Notes under the pieces: model-generated
The model's input: the letters and a program-made list of their open reading frames with translations, nothing else
Told to the model about the DNA's origin: nothing
Database searches by the model: none
Position numbers and translations under genes: made by a program
In this document: positions 1 to 7,734 of the stretch, piece after piece
Position numbering within the stretch: the first letter of the stretch is position 1
Layout of the letters: each line of letters begins with the position of its first letter
NCBI GenBank assembly: GCA_947470805.1
Contig: CANIVU010000022.1
Span: 1 to 64,000, forward strand
Origin: Acidobacteriota bacterium
GTDB taxonomy: Bacteria > Acidobacteriota > Terriglobia > Bryobacterales > Bryobacteraceae
Direction of reading: 5' to 3'
Length of the DNA stretch: 64,000 bases

Positions 1-88
1 AGACGGTCGCGTTGCCGTGGTGGGTGAGAATTTGGATGAGTTCGGCGCCGCTGTAGCCGCGGAAACCGACGATGCCCGCTTTGATCAT
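1..88 (-). CDS. argC: N-acetyl-gamma-glutamyl-phosphate reductase, N-terminal fragment cut by the left edge
   Basis: Only the first 29 codons lie in the window. They begin at the ATG complementary to 86-88 and read MIKAGIVGFRGYSGAEL and onward. GIVGxRGYSGxEL is the N-terminal NADP-binding start of ArgC, the cytoplasmic enzyme that reduces N-acetylglutamyl phosphate to the semialdehyde in arginine synthesis. No clear Shine-Dalgarno sequence precedes the ATG. The leader immediately upstream carries a double palindrome resembling an ArgR box (annotated separately), which supports the assignment. The rest of the gene and any arg operon partners lie outside the window. Confidence 0.85.
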   Translation of the reverse strand, partial: MIKAGIVGFRGYSGAELIQILTHHGNATV

Positions 89-94
89 TTCGTG

Positions 95-138
95 TTCACA
101 GTACGAGGTGAGTATTTATTCAGTACTGTGAATAAATA
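95..138. promoter_or_regulatory. Nested inverted repeats, candidate ArgR/ARG-box operator in the argC leader
   Basis: Two perfect 10-bp inverted repeats interlock. TTCACAGTAC (95-104) pairs with GTACTGTGAA (123-132), and TATTTATTCA (113-122) pairs with TGAATAAATA (129-138). TGAATAAATA resembles a half of the ArgR/AhrC ARG box (TGAATWWWW). The stretch is very AT-rich against a GC-rich background and lies 7-50 nt upstream of argC. On the argC strand it also holds a TATATT that could be a -10 box. Repression by arginine-ArgR is inferred, not shown. Confidence 0.5.
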
Positions 139-192
139 TAACACACCCGCGTAAATAAACAGATGCGGTGGAGGGCGGGAGCGTTGCGGCGA

Positions 193-702
193 TTACGGCC
201 GGGGGGCGGAGTGCTCGGCAACGGAGCGGTCTGCCAGTTCGCCGAGGAACGGGAGGCGGATCGCTTCGCCCTGGGAGGTCTTCCAGAGCATGTAGCTCCA
301 GCCGCAGATGACGGAGAGTTTGAGCGAACCGATGACGGCGCGGCGGGCCGCGATGCCGGCGAAGCCGAAGAAGGAGCCGATGGCCATGTCGATCAGCAGC
401 CAGACGACGGCTAGGTAGAGCCCCTGGAAGGCGTGGAAGCGGACGAGATTGTCGTTACGGAACCGTTGGGAGGCGAGGATGAACAAGGCGAAGGCCCAGC
501 CGATGAAGGGAACATAGCTGAGCGTGGCGGCGGTGGACGGCGTCATATTGCGCAGCCACTCTTCGCCGGACGCGGCTTTCTGTTGCTGTTGCGATGACGG
601 CGGCGGCGCGGCGGCGGCAGCGCCGGGTTGGCTCGCGCCACACTTGGCACAGAAAGCGGCCGATGTTTCGACCTGGGTTCCGCATTGGGTACAGAAGGGC
701 AT
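193..702 (-). CDS. Zinc-ribbon membrane protein (DUF4870-like)
   Basis: The 169-residue protein starts with MPFCTQCGTQVE followed by FCAKCG, a four-cysteine zinc ribbon in the first ~23 residues. A Gln/Pro/Ala-rich linker leads into a C-terminal half with about three hydrophobic segments, including AATLSYVPFIGWAFALFIL and a block around LYLAVVWLLIDMAIGSFFGF. The combination resembles DUF4870/YtxH-like small membrane proteins with a ribbon head. I chose the ATG at 702 because GGAG lies six bases upstream; an upstream in-frame start at 732 would add ten residues ahead of the ribbon. It faces away from the MBL-fold gene to its right. Its function is unknown. Confidence 0.7.
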   Translation of the reverse strand: MPFCTQCGTQVETSAAFCAKCGASQPGAAAAAPPPSSQQQQKAASGEEWLRNMTPSTAATLSYVPFIGWAFALFILASQRFRNDNLVRFHAFQGLYLAVVWLLIDMAIGSFFGFAGIAARRAVIGSLKLSVICGWSYMLWKTSQGEAIRLPFLGELADRSVAEHSAPRP

Positions 703-777
703 TGGCGTCTCCGTTCTGATTAGGATACGCAACTTCGGGTTGCGGTGTTCCGTTGGAGTTCAGTAGCATGAGTGCGC

Positions 778-1791
778 ATGAAACCGATTGTTCTCGCTTT
801 AGGGATGCTGGGCGCCGCACTATCGTTGCCGGCCGCGGATAAGACGCTGGATATCTATTTCATTGACGTGGAGGGCGGCCAGGCGACGTTGCTGGTAACG
901 CCGGACAAGCAGTCGATGCTGGTGGATACGGGATGGCCGGGGTTCGGCGACCGGGACGCCGACCGGATTGTGAAGGTGGCGAAGAAGGCGGGGTTGAAGA
1001 AGATCGACAACCTGCTGATCACGCACTACCACCGGGATCATGTCGGCGGGATTACGCAGTTGCTGAGCAAAATGTCCGTGGGGACCTTCGTTGACCACGG
1101 GCCGAACCGGGAGACCGGGGCGGCGGCCGATCAGTTGATGGAAGCCTATACGAAAGCCTCGTCGAGCGGGCAACGGCAGAGCGTGAAGCCGGGCGATAAG
1201 GTGACGCTGAAGGGCGCCGATGTGACGGTGCTGACGGCGGATGGGAACGTTATCGACAAGGCCGTGGCCGGTGGCGGACAAGCCAATCCGTTGTGCGCGA
1301 AGGCGCAGAAGAAGGACGACGATCCGACGGAGAACGCGCGAAGCCTGGGCGTGCTGGTGACGTTTGGCAGCTTCAAGTTCATCGATATCGGCGACCTGAC
1401 GTGGAACAAGGAATTGGAACTGGCGTGCCCGGCCAACAAGGTGGGCCCCGTGGATCTGTATGTGACCACGCACCACGGCATGGACGTGAGCGGCCCGGAG
1501 GCGCTGGTGCATGCGCTGCGGCCGCGCGTGGCCATTATGAACAACGGCTCGCGCAAGGGCGGCACGCCGGCGGCGTGGAAGATTGTGAAGTCCTCGCCCG
1601 GCTTGGAAGATATGTGGCAGTTGCACTTCGCCAATGCGGGCGGGCAGGAACACAACGTGGCCAACGCGTTTCTGGCCGATTTGAACGATACAGGCGAGGG
1701 GAACTACATCAAAGTGAGCGCCACGAAAACCGGCGCGATGACGGTGTTCAACTCCCGCAACAAACACACGAAGACATACGCGGCAAAATAG
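778..1791 (+). CDS. Secreted metallo-beta-lactamase-fold hydrolase (ComEC-like MBL domain)
   Basis: The N-terminus (MKPIVLALGMLGAALSLPAAD) looks like a Sec signal peptide, so the enzyme is probably periplasmic. The mature part begins with LDIYFIDVEGGQATLL, typical of stand-alone MBL domains related to the ComEC C-terminus. It has the metal-binding HYHRDH near residues 83-88 (LLITHYHRDHVGG), a later DIGDLTWNKE and TTHHGMD, as expected for a dinuclear metal site. The substrate cannot be told. An in-frame GTG six bases upstream (772) is an alternative start; the nearest GGAG (755-758) is 13 nt from the GTG and 19 nt from the ATG. The following nuclease gene starts 13 bp downstream, so the genes may be co-transcribed. 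Confidence 0.75.
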   Translation: MKPIVLALGMLGAALSLPAADKTLDIYFIDVEGGQATLLVTPDKQSMLVDTGWPGFGDRDADRIVKVAKKAGLKKIDNLLITHYHRDHVGGITQLLSKMSVGTFVDHGPNRETGAAADQLMEAYTKASSSGQRQSVKPGDKVTLKGADVTVLTADGNVIDKAVAGGGQANPLCAKAQKKDDDPTENARSLGVLVTFGSFKFIDIGDLTWNKELELACPANKVGPVDLYVTTHHGMDVSGPEALVHALRPRVAIMNNGSRKGGTPAAWKIVKSSPGLEDMWQLHFANAGGQEHNVANAFLADLNDTGEGNYIKVSATKTGAMTVFNSRNKHTKTYAAK

Positions 1792-1804
1792 TAGTTAGCC
1801 GCTG

Positions 1805-2875
1805 ATGCAATTTCTCCAGACAGCCGACTGGCAGATCGGCATGAAGGCTGCCGCCACCGGGGGCGCCGCCGCGGCCGTGCGCGCGGCGCGGCTGGAGGCG
1901 GCCGCGCGCGTGGTGGCCATCAGTGCCGACTTTCTGCTGGTGGCCGGCGATACGTTTGAAGACAACGCCGTCGACCGGGCACTGGTGCAGCAGACCGGAG
2001 AGATCCTTTCGCGCTTTCGCGGCCCGGTGTATTTGTTGCCGGGCAACCATGATCCGCTACAGCCGGGTAGCGTGTGGGAGCACCCGGTGTGGAAGCAGTA
2101 TGGCAATCTGCATGTGGTCCGGGAACCGCAAGCGTACGCGGTGCCGGGCGGGACGCTGATCGCGGCGCCGCTGTGCGAGACGCATTCGCGGCGGGACCCA
2201 ACGCTGAAACTGGTGGATATTCCACGGCCCGAGGGCCCTGTAGTAGCGATGAGCCACGGGACGGTGGAGGGGATCGACGCGGATACGGAGCATCACCCGA
2301 TTTCGCGCGACGCCTGCGTGCGCGCCGGGGCGCAGTATCTGGCCTTGGGGCATTGGCATTCGACCTCACTCTATCCCGACGCGGCCGGCGTGGTGCGCAT
2401 GGCCTATTGCGGTACGCAGGAAACCACAAAGTTTGGCGAGCGGGACAGCGGGAACGCGCTGCTGGTGCGGTTGGCGGATGGCGTGCCGGCGATCGAACGC
2501 ATTCATACGGGCGTGTTGTCGTGGGTGTCGATGGAGGAGGAAGTGAAGGCCGTTGGGGATATGGCCCGGCTGCGGGATCGTGTGGCGGTGCTGCCGGAGC
2601 GGGCACTGGTGCGGTTGGAAGTTCGTGGGCTGCTACATGCGGCGGAAGCGGATCTGCTTCGGCAGTTGACGGACATGCGGGCGCGATTCCTGCACTTTGC
2701 CATGGATGCGAACGGGTTGCGGCCGGTGGCGGAGGATGGTTGGGAAGAGTTGCTGCCGGCGGGCGCAGTGCGGCTGGCGGCGCGGCAGTTGCGGGAGCGG
2801 GCGTCGCAGGGAGACGCGGTGGCTGCTGAGGCGCTGTTGGAGCTACAGGCGCTGGCGGCGCAGGTGGGCGCATGA
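1805..2875 (+). CDS. SbcD/YhaO-like metallophosphoesterase, DNA repair exonuclease subunit
   Basis: The 356-residue protein has the calcineurin-like phosphoesterase motifs of Mre11/SbcD nucleases in order: TADWQIG (residues 6-12), VAGDTFED, LLPGNHDP, MSHGTV and ALGHWHS. In the first motif the usual DxH is D-W-Q, which I believe occurs in a branch of bacterial DNA repair exonucleases. The enzyme is expected to be Mn-dependent and to act with the SMC-like ATPase encoded next, cutting broken or hairpin DNA ends. The genes overlap by four bases (ATGA at 2872-2875), a classic sign of translational coupling and of a two-subunit complex. Confidence 0.8.
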   Translation: MQFLQTADWQIGMKAAATGGAAAAVRAARLEAAARVVAISADFLLVAGDTFEDNAVDRALVQQTGEILSRFRGPVYLLPGNHDPLQPGSVWEHPVWKQYGNLHVVREPQAYAVPGGTLIAAPLCETHSRRDPTLKLVDIPRPEGPVVAMSHGTVEGIDADTEHHPISRDACVRAGAQYLALGHWHSTSLYPDAAGVVRMAYCGTQETTKFGERDSGNALLVRLADGVPAIERIHTGVLSWVSMEEEVKAVGDMARLRDRVAVLPERALVRLEVRGLLHAAEADLLRQLTDMRARFLHFAMDANGLRPVAEDGWEELLPAGAVRLAARQLRERASQGDAVAAEALLELQALAAQVGA

Positions 2876-5379
2876 TCCTGCGGTCCATTGAGGTGGAAGG
2901 TTTCCGGTGTTTTGACCGGCTGCTGCGAGTTGCCGATTTTGCGCCCGGCTTGAACGTGCTGCACGGGCCGAACGGGGCGGGGAAGTCGACGCTGTTGCGC
3001 GCGCTGCAGCATGTGATGGTGGATTCCTATTCGCTGTCCGGGGCGGCGGTGAAGCAGGCGATGTCGCCGTGGGGCCGGGCGCTGAGCCCGCGGATTTGCG
3101 CGGTATTTTCGCATGGTGGCGCAGAATGGCGGATTGAAAAGCGGTTCTTGGGAACACCTTCGGCGAAGCTGGAAAAGCTGGAAGCGGGCGTGTTTAGGCC
3201 GGTGGCGGATGGCAAAGAGGCCGACCAGCGGATTCGCGAAATGCTGCTGGCCGAAGGGGCGGCGAAGGGAATCGCGAAAGATGTTCATATGGGGCTACTG
3301 CAGGTTTTGTGGACCCCGCAAGGCGCGCCGCTGTTACCGGAATGGAGCGCGGGCGTCCGCACCACGCTGCAGGAGGCCTTCGGTGCGGCGCTGAGCTCGC
3401 GGGCGGCCGACGATTTGTCGGACCTTGTAGACGCCCGCGCGGCGGCCTATTTCACAGAGACGGGGATGGTGAAAAAATCTTCGCCTGTGAACGCGTTGCA
3501 GCTGGAGGAGAGCCGGCTGCGTGCCGAGGCTGAAACACTGAAGAGCCAGTGGCAGACGGCCGGGGTGAACCGGGAGTCGTTGGTTCGTTTGCGGGAGCGT
3601 ATAGCCGGGAATGAGGCGCAGCTGGCTGCGTTGCGGCCCACGCTGGAGCAGGCCAAGGCGCGGCAGCGCGAGCTGGCCGAGGCGACATCGGCGGAGTTAA
3701 TTGCTCGGCAGTTGTTCGATGGGCTTGAGGGACGAGTGCGGCAATGGCGTGCCGATCTGGCGACCCGTGTTCAATGGGAGACGCAGTTGCAAACGGTGCG
3801 TGCCACCCACGACGCGGCGCGGCGGGCGCTGGAAGCCGGGCAGGCGGCCGGGCCGAAGATCGCGGCGCTGGAGCGGGAATTGGAACTGCTGCAGCAGAGC
3901 GGGGTGGATGCGAAGGCCTGGGGTGAGTTGTTGCGGTATCGGGAGTTGTCGGCAGCGGCCGTGGCGCTTCGGGCGCAACGGGACGCGCTGCGCGCGCCGG
4001 CCTCGGCCGGGATGGCCGAACTGCGCGAACTGCATCAGCGGTTGCAGGTGAAGGAAGCGGCGCTGGACGCGGCCAGTCTGAAGCTGACGATTGAGGCGGA
4101 AGCGGCGCTGGTCATCGAAACCGATGGCGCGACGCGGAGCGTTTTCGCGGGAGATTCGCTGGAGTTGACCGGGGCGCAAGCGATCTCTCTGCGGATTCCC
4201 AATGTTGCTCGATTCACTGCCTCCAGTGCCAACGCGCAAGCCGCCGGGCTGGAAGCGGAAGTCTCCCGGTTGCGGGAAAAGCTGGTGCGATTGTTGGATG
4301 GCGACACGCTGCCTCTGCTGGAAGAGCGCTTTGCCCGGCGGGATCAGTTGCAACGGGACCTGGACGCACGGGAAGCCGAGTTGCGCCCGCTGGCGGCGCG
4401 CCGCGGGGAGCTGGAGGAACTGGCGGCGCGCCGTTTGGACTGGGTTGCGAATCCTCCCGATATCGACGCGATTCGCGCCCGTTTCCGCGATTGCCGGCGC
4501 GAGTTGGAGTTCTTGAAGTCGCAGTTCGATCTGCCGGCTCTGGCGGCGGCGGCCGCGACGGCCAACGCCGCGGTTGCCTCCGGCGAGACGCAATTGGCAC
4601 AGGTGAACGTCCGGTTGGCGCAACACGCCGCGGCCGGCGCGCTGGACGAGTTGGAATCGCAACGCACCGATGCCGCTTCCCGCCACGCGTCGGCCAGCGC
4701 ACGGTTCACTGCCGTCAAGAACGCTGGCACCGCCGATCCGGTCGTTCTAGAACAGTCGGCGAATTCGCTGCAGGCCGCGCTCGACGTTGATCGCGAAGCC
4801 GCCGCGCGCCTGGATGGCGAACTCGCCGTGCTGCAAAATCAGAATCTCTATTCGCGGCTGGCGGAAACCGAAGAGCGGCTGGCCGTGTGCACCGGCGATC
4901 TGGACCGCGAGCGCCGCCGGGCGGAGGCGCTGAAGCTATTGAAAGAAACGCTGGCCACTTCGAAGCGAACAATGTCGGCCTCGCTGCCGGATCGGATTGC
5001 CGAGTTCGCCACCGCCAACTGGCGCCGCATCGCCGGACCTGCGGCCCATGCGATCCGTGTCGATGACAGCTGGACGCCGGCCGGCCTCGTCGTGCCCGGC
5101 GCCGATGCCCGGCTCGACGAACTCTCTGGCGGCGAGGCCGAACAGGTGGCCTTTGCCACGCGCCTCGCACTGGCCACGCGGCTCGCCCAGGCCGGCCCGC
5201 AACTGGCCGTCTTCGACGATGCCTTTCTGGCTACCGACCCCCACCGCGCCGCCCGGATTCTGGAGTTGCTCGCCGAATCGGCCGAAACGTTGCAGATCCT
5301 GATTCTCACCTGCCATCCCGAACGGTACGCCGATTTACCGGGCGTCCGCCAATTCGACCTGGAAAAACTGAAACAATAG
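2872..5379 (+). CDS. SbcC/YhaN-like SMC-family ATPase, partner of the upstream nuclease
   Basis: At 835 residues this is a short SbcC/Rad50-type protein. Walker A is HGPNGAGKST at residues 31-40. The middle is dominated by Glu/Arg/Leu/Ala-rich coiled coil. Near the C-terminus lie the ABC signature LSGGEAEQVAFATRLA and Walker B LAVFDDAFLATDP. No zinc-hook CxxC is evident in the middle of the coil, which fits YhaN-like rather than true SbcC proteins. Its job is ATP-driven DNA end binding for the nuclease encoded upstream, whose stop codon it overlaps. Top-strand base composition changes inside this gene: G-rich before about 4.6 kb and C-rich after. Confidence 0.8.
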   Translation: MILRSIEVEGFRCFDRLLRVADFAPGLNVLHGPNGAGKSTLLRALQHVMVDSYSLSGAAVKQAMSPWGRALSPRICAVFSHGGAEWRIEKRFLGTPSAKLEKLEAGVFRPVADGKEADQRIREMLLAEGAAKGIAKDVHMGLLQVLWTPQGAPLLPEWSAGVRTTLQEAFGAALSSRAADDLSDLVDARAAAYFTETGMVKKSSPVNALQLEESRLRAEAETLKSQWQTAGVNRESLVRLRERIAGNEAQLAALRPTLEQAKARQRELAEATSAELIARQLFDGLEGRVRQWRADLATRVQWETQLQTVRATHDAARRALEAGQAAGPKIAALERELELLQQSGVDAKAWGELLRYRELSAAAVALRAQRDALRAPASAGMAELRELHQRLQVKEAALDAASLKLTIEAEAALVIETDGATRSVFAGDSLELTGAQAISLRIPNVARFTASSANAQAAGLEAEVSRLREKLVRLLDGDTLPLLEERFARRDQLQRDLDAREAELRPLAARRGELEELAARRLDWVANPPDIDAIRARFRDCRRELEFLKSQFDLPALAAAAATANAAVASGETQLAQVNVRLAQHAAAGALDELESQRTDAASRHASASARFTAVKNAGTADPVVLEQSANSLQAALDVDREAAARLDGELAVLQNQNLYSRLAETEERLAVCTGDLDRERRRAEALKLLKETLATSKRTMSASLPDRIAEFATANWRRIAGPAAHAIRVDDSWTPAGLVVPGADARLDELSGGEAEQVAFATRLALATRLAQAGPQLAVFDDAFLATDPHRAARILELLAESAETLQILILTCHPERYADLPGVRQFDLEKLKQ

Positions 5380-5383
5380 GCGC

Positions 5384-5665
5384 ATGGACGAACGGGCCTA
5401 TTACACCGAGTCTCCGGCGACGCGCCCGGCGCAACTGATCTGCCCGTACTGCCGCACCAGCCAGCAATTGGAGTTGCGCTGGTTGATCCGCCGGAAAAAA
5501 GACCGCCTGCCCCCGGGGGGCGACGAGCGGGATCGCGCCCGATTCCCCAAATGCCAAAGCTACATGGTCCTTCTCGACGACCGTACGCGATGCGGAAATC
5601 CGCGCTGCCGAAAAACTTTTGATGTTTCTGGGATTAAAACAACGGCTTTTTTAGCCGATGTGTAA
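5384..5665 (+). CDS. Small putative zinc-binding protein of unknown function
   Basis: The 93-residue protein starts four bases after the ATPase stop, so it is probably in the same operon. It contains CPYC at residues 20-23, a Cys at 57 and C-GNPR-C at 70-75, spacing that suggests a zinc ribbon. The basic stretch LIRRKKDR lies between the cysteine pairs. I do not recognise the family. Its position hints at an accessory role to the SbcCD-like pair, but nothing in the sequence proves it. The stop codon is followed directly by the intergenic RNA region. Confidence 0.55.
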   Translation: MDERAYYTESPATRPAQLICPYCRTSQQLELRWLIRRKKDRLPPGGDERDRARFPKCQSYMVLLDDRTRCGNPRCRKTFDVSGIKTTAFLADV

Positions 5666-5688
5666 TCAGGATGAAAAATTTGCATGCG

Positions 5689-5694
5689 TATAAG
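5689..5694 (+). promoter_or_regulatory. Possible -10 box for the intergenic RNA
   Basis: TATAAG stands in an AT-rich patch just after the preceding gene and would place a start of transcription near 5701, about 200 nt before the terminator at 5879-5903. No good -35 element is present (TCAGGA at the right distance). The TTGACA at 5698-5703 lacks a matching -10 box downstream. Confidence 0.25.
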
Positions 5695-5700
5695 TCGTTG

Positions 5701-5903
5701 ACAAAACAGCCCTTTGCGGGCCTGCTGGGTCCGGTGGCCTAGAACGGTACTGTCTTCCATAGAACCAAGGTCGGGCTATACACGTCTGAATGAGTGCAAT
5801 ACCCTGAAGTTGTTCAGGTGGTAGCGGGGTGCAAGCCGCTCGTCCCTGAACAGAGAAAATCCTCCGATAGCGAGCCGGGAGCCGTCTTCCGGCTCATTTT
5901 TTT
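5701..5903 (+). ncRNA. Candidate structured small RNA (possibly 6S RNA) in the 270-bp gap 5666-5934
   Basis: No reading frame fills this gap, yet it has strong RNA structure. CCTGAA (5803-5808) pairs with TTCAGG (5813-5818) across a GTTG loop and can be extended by several pairs with small bulges. The same GTTCAGG (5812-5818) can instead pair with CCTGAAC (5845-5851), enclosing an AGCGG/CCGCT stem (5823-5827 with 5836-5840). The region ends in a rho-independent terminator. A ~200-nt length and a small CCUGAA/UUCAGG hairpin near the 3' end recall 6S RNA (E. coli has CCUUGAACC/GGUUCAAGG there). The two exclusive hairpins would also suit a riboswitch or attenuator. No family was proven. Ends are estimates. 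Confidence 0.4.
5879..5903 (+). terminator. Rho-independent terminator
   Basis: GAGCCG (5879-5884) pairs with CGGCTC (5890-5895) around a TCTTC loop, followed by A and seven T. A longer alternative stem is GAGCCGG (5872-5878) with CCGGCTC (5889-5895). A second CGGCTCATTTTTT follows at 5906-5918, so the 3' half of the terminator is duplicated. It ends the candidate RNA just before the cupin gene. Confidence 0.75.
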
Positions 5904-5934
5904 GGCGGCTCATTTTTTGCCAAAATAGGGAGCG

Positions 5935-6300
5935 ATGCCAACCCTGATTGCCGGGCCGACGCGGATTGAAGCCGCCGGCACCAAGCCGAAATTGATTGAT
6001 GAATACGTGGGCCGTGTAAATACCGGGACAGAGAATCTCAGCGTGGCGCACATGCGCAGCCCGGGCGGCTGGGTGGAGCCCGGTCAGACGCCGGAATTCG
6101 ATGAATACACGGTAGTGCTGAAGGGCGCGGTGCAGATTGAGCACCGGGATGGTGTGATGACCGTGGCCGCCGGGCAGGCCGTGTTGACGCACGCCGGTGA
6201 ATGGATCCGGTATTCGACGCCGGGCGCCGAGGGCGCCGAATACATTGCCATTTGTCTGCCCGCTTTTGCGCCTGGGACGGTTCATCGCGACCCTGAATAG
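5935..6300 (+). CDS. Cupin-domain protein
   Basis: The 121-residue single-domain protein has the double-stranded beta-helix pattern of cupins: PGGWVEPGQTPEFDEYTVVLKG as motif 1 and GQAVLTHAGEWIRYSTP as motif 2. The His-x-His of metal cupins is not present in motif 1, so metal binding is uncertain. It resembles small EutQ-like cupins. The start is supported by AGGGAG six to eight bases upstream. It lies between a terminator and a 170-bp gap before metK, so it is probably a single-gene unit. Its function is unknown. Confidence 0.65.
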   Translation: MPTLIAGPTRIEAAGTKPKLIDEYVGRVNTGTENLSVAHMRSPGGWVEPGQTPEFDEYTVVLKGAVQIEHRDGVMTVAAGQAVLTHAGEWIRYSTPGAEGAEYIAICLPAFAPGTVHRDPE

Positions 6301-6470
6301 CAGAATTCCACGCGTGGCGGGCCAGCCATGATAAACTTAGAGGTTGGCATCCCCGCCCCGAAATACCCTCTCGGCTGTTCACTCTGCACATCCTGGGTTT
6401 TGGGTGACGCTTACCGCGGCGCAGGCGTGTTCTTTGCCGAATCGTTCAACTTAACTCCAAGGAGCAATAC

Positions 6471-7640
6471 GTGGCTGAAGGTTTGCGTCACATATTTACT
6501 TCGGAATCGGTCACCGAAGGCCATCCCGATAAGATGGCGGATCAGATTTCCGACGCCGTTCTCGATGCCGTTTTGAAGGATGACCCGACGGGCCGCGTGG
6601 CCTGCGAAGTCCTTGTAACGACGGGTCTTGCGGTAGTTGCTGGTGAAATCACCACCAAATCGATTTTCAACGTGCCGGACCTGGTGCGCGAAGTGGTTGC
6701 CGAAATCGGCTTCACCGATGCCGCCATGGGTTACGACGCCAAGACCGTCGGTATCCTGAATGCCATCCAGACCCAGTCTCCCCATATCGCTATGGGTGTA
6801 GACACGGGCGGCGCCGGCGATCAGGGCCTGATGTTTGGCTACGCCTGCAACGAAACCCCGGAACTGATGCCGCTGCCGATCATGCTGGCGCACCAGTTGG
6901 TTGCCCAGCTGTCGGCGGTCCGCAAGGCCGGTACCGTGAACTGGCTCCGTCCCGACGGTAAGAGCCAGGTGTCGGTTGAGTACGTCAACGGTAAGCCGAC
7001 CCGCATCGACGCGGTTGTTGTCTCCACCCAGCACGCCCCCGAAGTGAGCACCGAAGAGTTGCGCGCCAAGGTGAAGGAACTGGTGATCGACCCGATCGTC
7101 CCCGCCAGCATGGTGGACTCGAACACCAAGTACCACATCAACCCGACCGGATTGTTCGTCATCGGTGGCCCGCACGGCGACACCGGCCTCACCGGCCGCA
7201 AGATCATCGTCGACACCTACGGCGGCATGGGCCGTCACGGCGGCGGCGCTTTCTCCGGAAAAGATCCGACGAAGGTTGACCGTTCGGCCTGCTACATGGC
7301 CCGCTACATTGCCAAGAACATCGTTGCCGCCGGCCTTGCCGATCGCTGCGAAGTCCAGTTGGCCTACGCCATCGGCGTGGCTGAGCCCGTCTCGGTCATG
7401 GTCGACACCTTCGGCACCGGCCTTGTGGACGGCGCGCGCTTGACGGAACTGGTTCGTGAGAACTTCGGCCTGACGCCGAAAGCGATCATCGACCATCTCC
7501 AACTGCGTCGCCCGATCTACCGCAAGACCGCCGCGTTCGGCCACTTTGGCCGCAACGAGCCGACCTTCACGTGGGAAGCCACCGACAAGGCGGAGGCGCT
7601 CCGCGCCGGCGCTGGCCTCGCTGCCGCTGCTCGCGGGTAA
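6471..7640 (+). CDS. metK: S-adenosylmethionine synthase
   Basis: The 389-residue protein makes SAM from ATP and methionine in the cytoplasm. It shows SVTEGHPDK (residues 13-21), [12 protein letters not shown] (114-125) and [16 protein letters not shown] (257-272), all diagnostic for MetK, and its length is normal. The start is GTG, fixed by AAGGAG six bases before it. No SAM riboswitch of the types I can recognise was found in the 170-bp leader. A hairpin at 7670-7694 separates it from tig. Confidence 0.97.
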   Translation: MAEGLRHIFTSESVTEGHPDKMADQISDAVLDAVLKDDPTGRVACEVLVTTGLAVVAGEITTKSIFNVPDLVREVVAEIGFTDAAMGYDAKTVGILNAIQTQSPHIAMGVDTGGAGDQGLMFGYACNETPELMPLPIMLAHQLVAQLSAVRKAGTVNWLRPDGKSQVSVEYVNGKPTRIDAVVVSTQHAPEVSTEELRAKVKELVIDPIVPASMVDSNTKYHINPTGLFVIGGPHGDTGLTGRKIIVDTYGGMGRHGGGAFSGKDPTKVDRSACYMARYIAKNIVAAGLADRCEVQLAYAIGVAEPVSVMVDTFGTGLVDGARLTELVRENFGLTPKAIIDHLQLRRPIYRKTAAFGHFGRNEPTFTWEATDKAEALRAGAGLAAAARG

Positions 7641-7669
7641 GCCTAGGTAACGCAACAAACCGCACTCGA

Positions 7670-7694
7670 GGCGCGGAGCCAATCCCTCCGCGCC
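7670..7694 (+). terminator. Hairpin between metK and tig, likely terminator
   Basis: GGCGCGGAG (7670-7678) and CTCCGCGCC (7686-7694) form a perfect nine-pair stem with a seven-base loop. It is followed by TTCCTC and not by a clean T run, so termination may be partial or rho-assisted. Confidence 0.5.
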
Positions 7695-7734
7695 TTCCTC
7701 ATAAAATCTCTTCTTTCTAAATACCCTTTTCCCA

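Noticed and set aside
113-138. Palindrome considered as a dif/XerCD site because of the nearby skew change
   Set aside because: It lacks the XerC/XerD half-site sequence (no TTATGTTAA-like arm) and fits an ArgR-like operator in the argC leader better.
772-777. GTG at 772 as start of the MBL-fold gene
   Set aside because: Possible, but the ATG at 778 gives a cleaner signal peptide; the difference is two residues.
5698-5703. TTGACA as -35 box of the intergenic RNA
   Set aside because: The sequence 16-18 bp downstream (CCTGCT and around) has no -10 character.
6301-6470. metK leader examined for a SAM-I, SAM-II or SAH riboswitch
   Set aside because: None of the conserved cores of these riboswitches is present.
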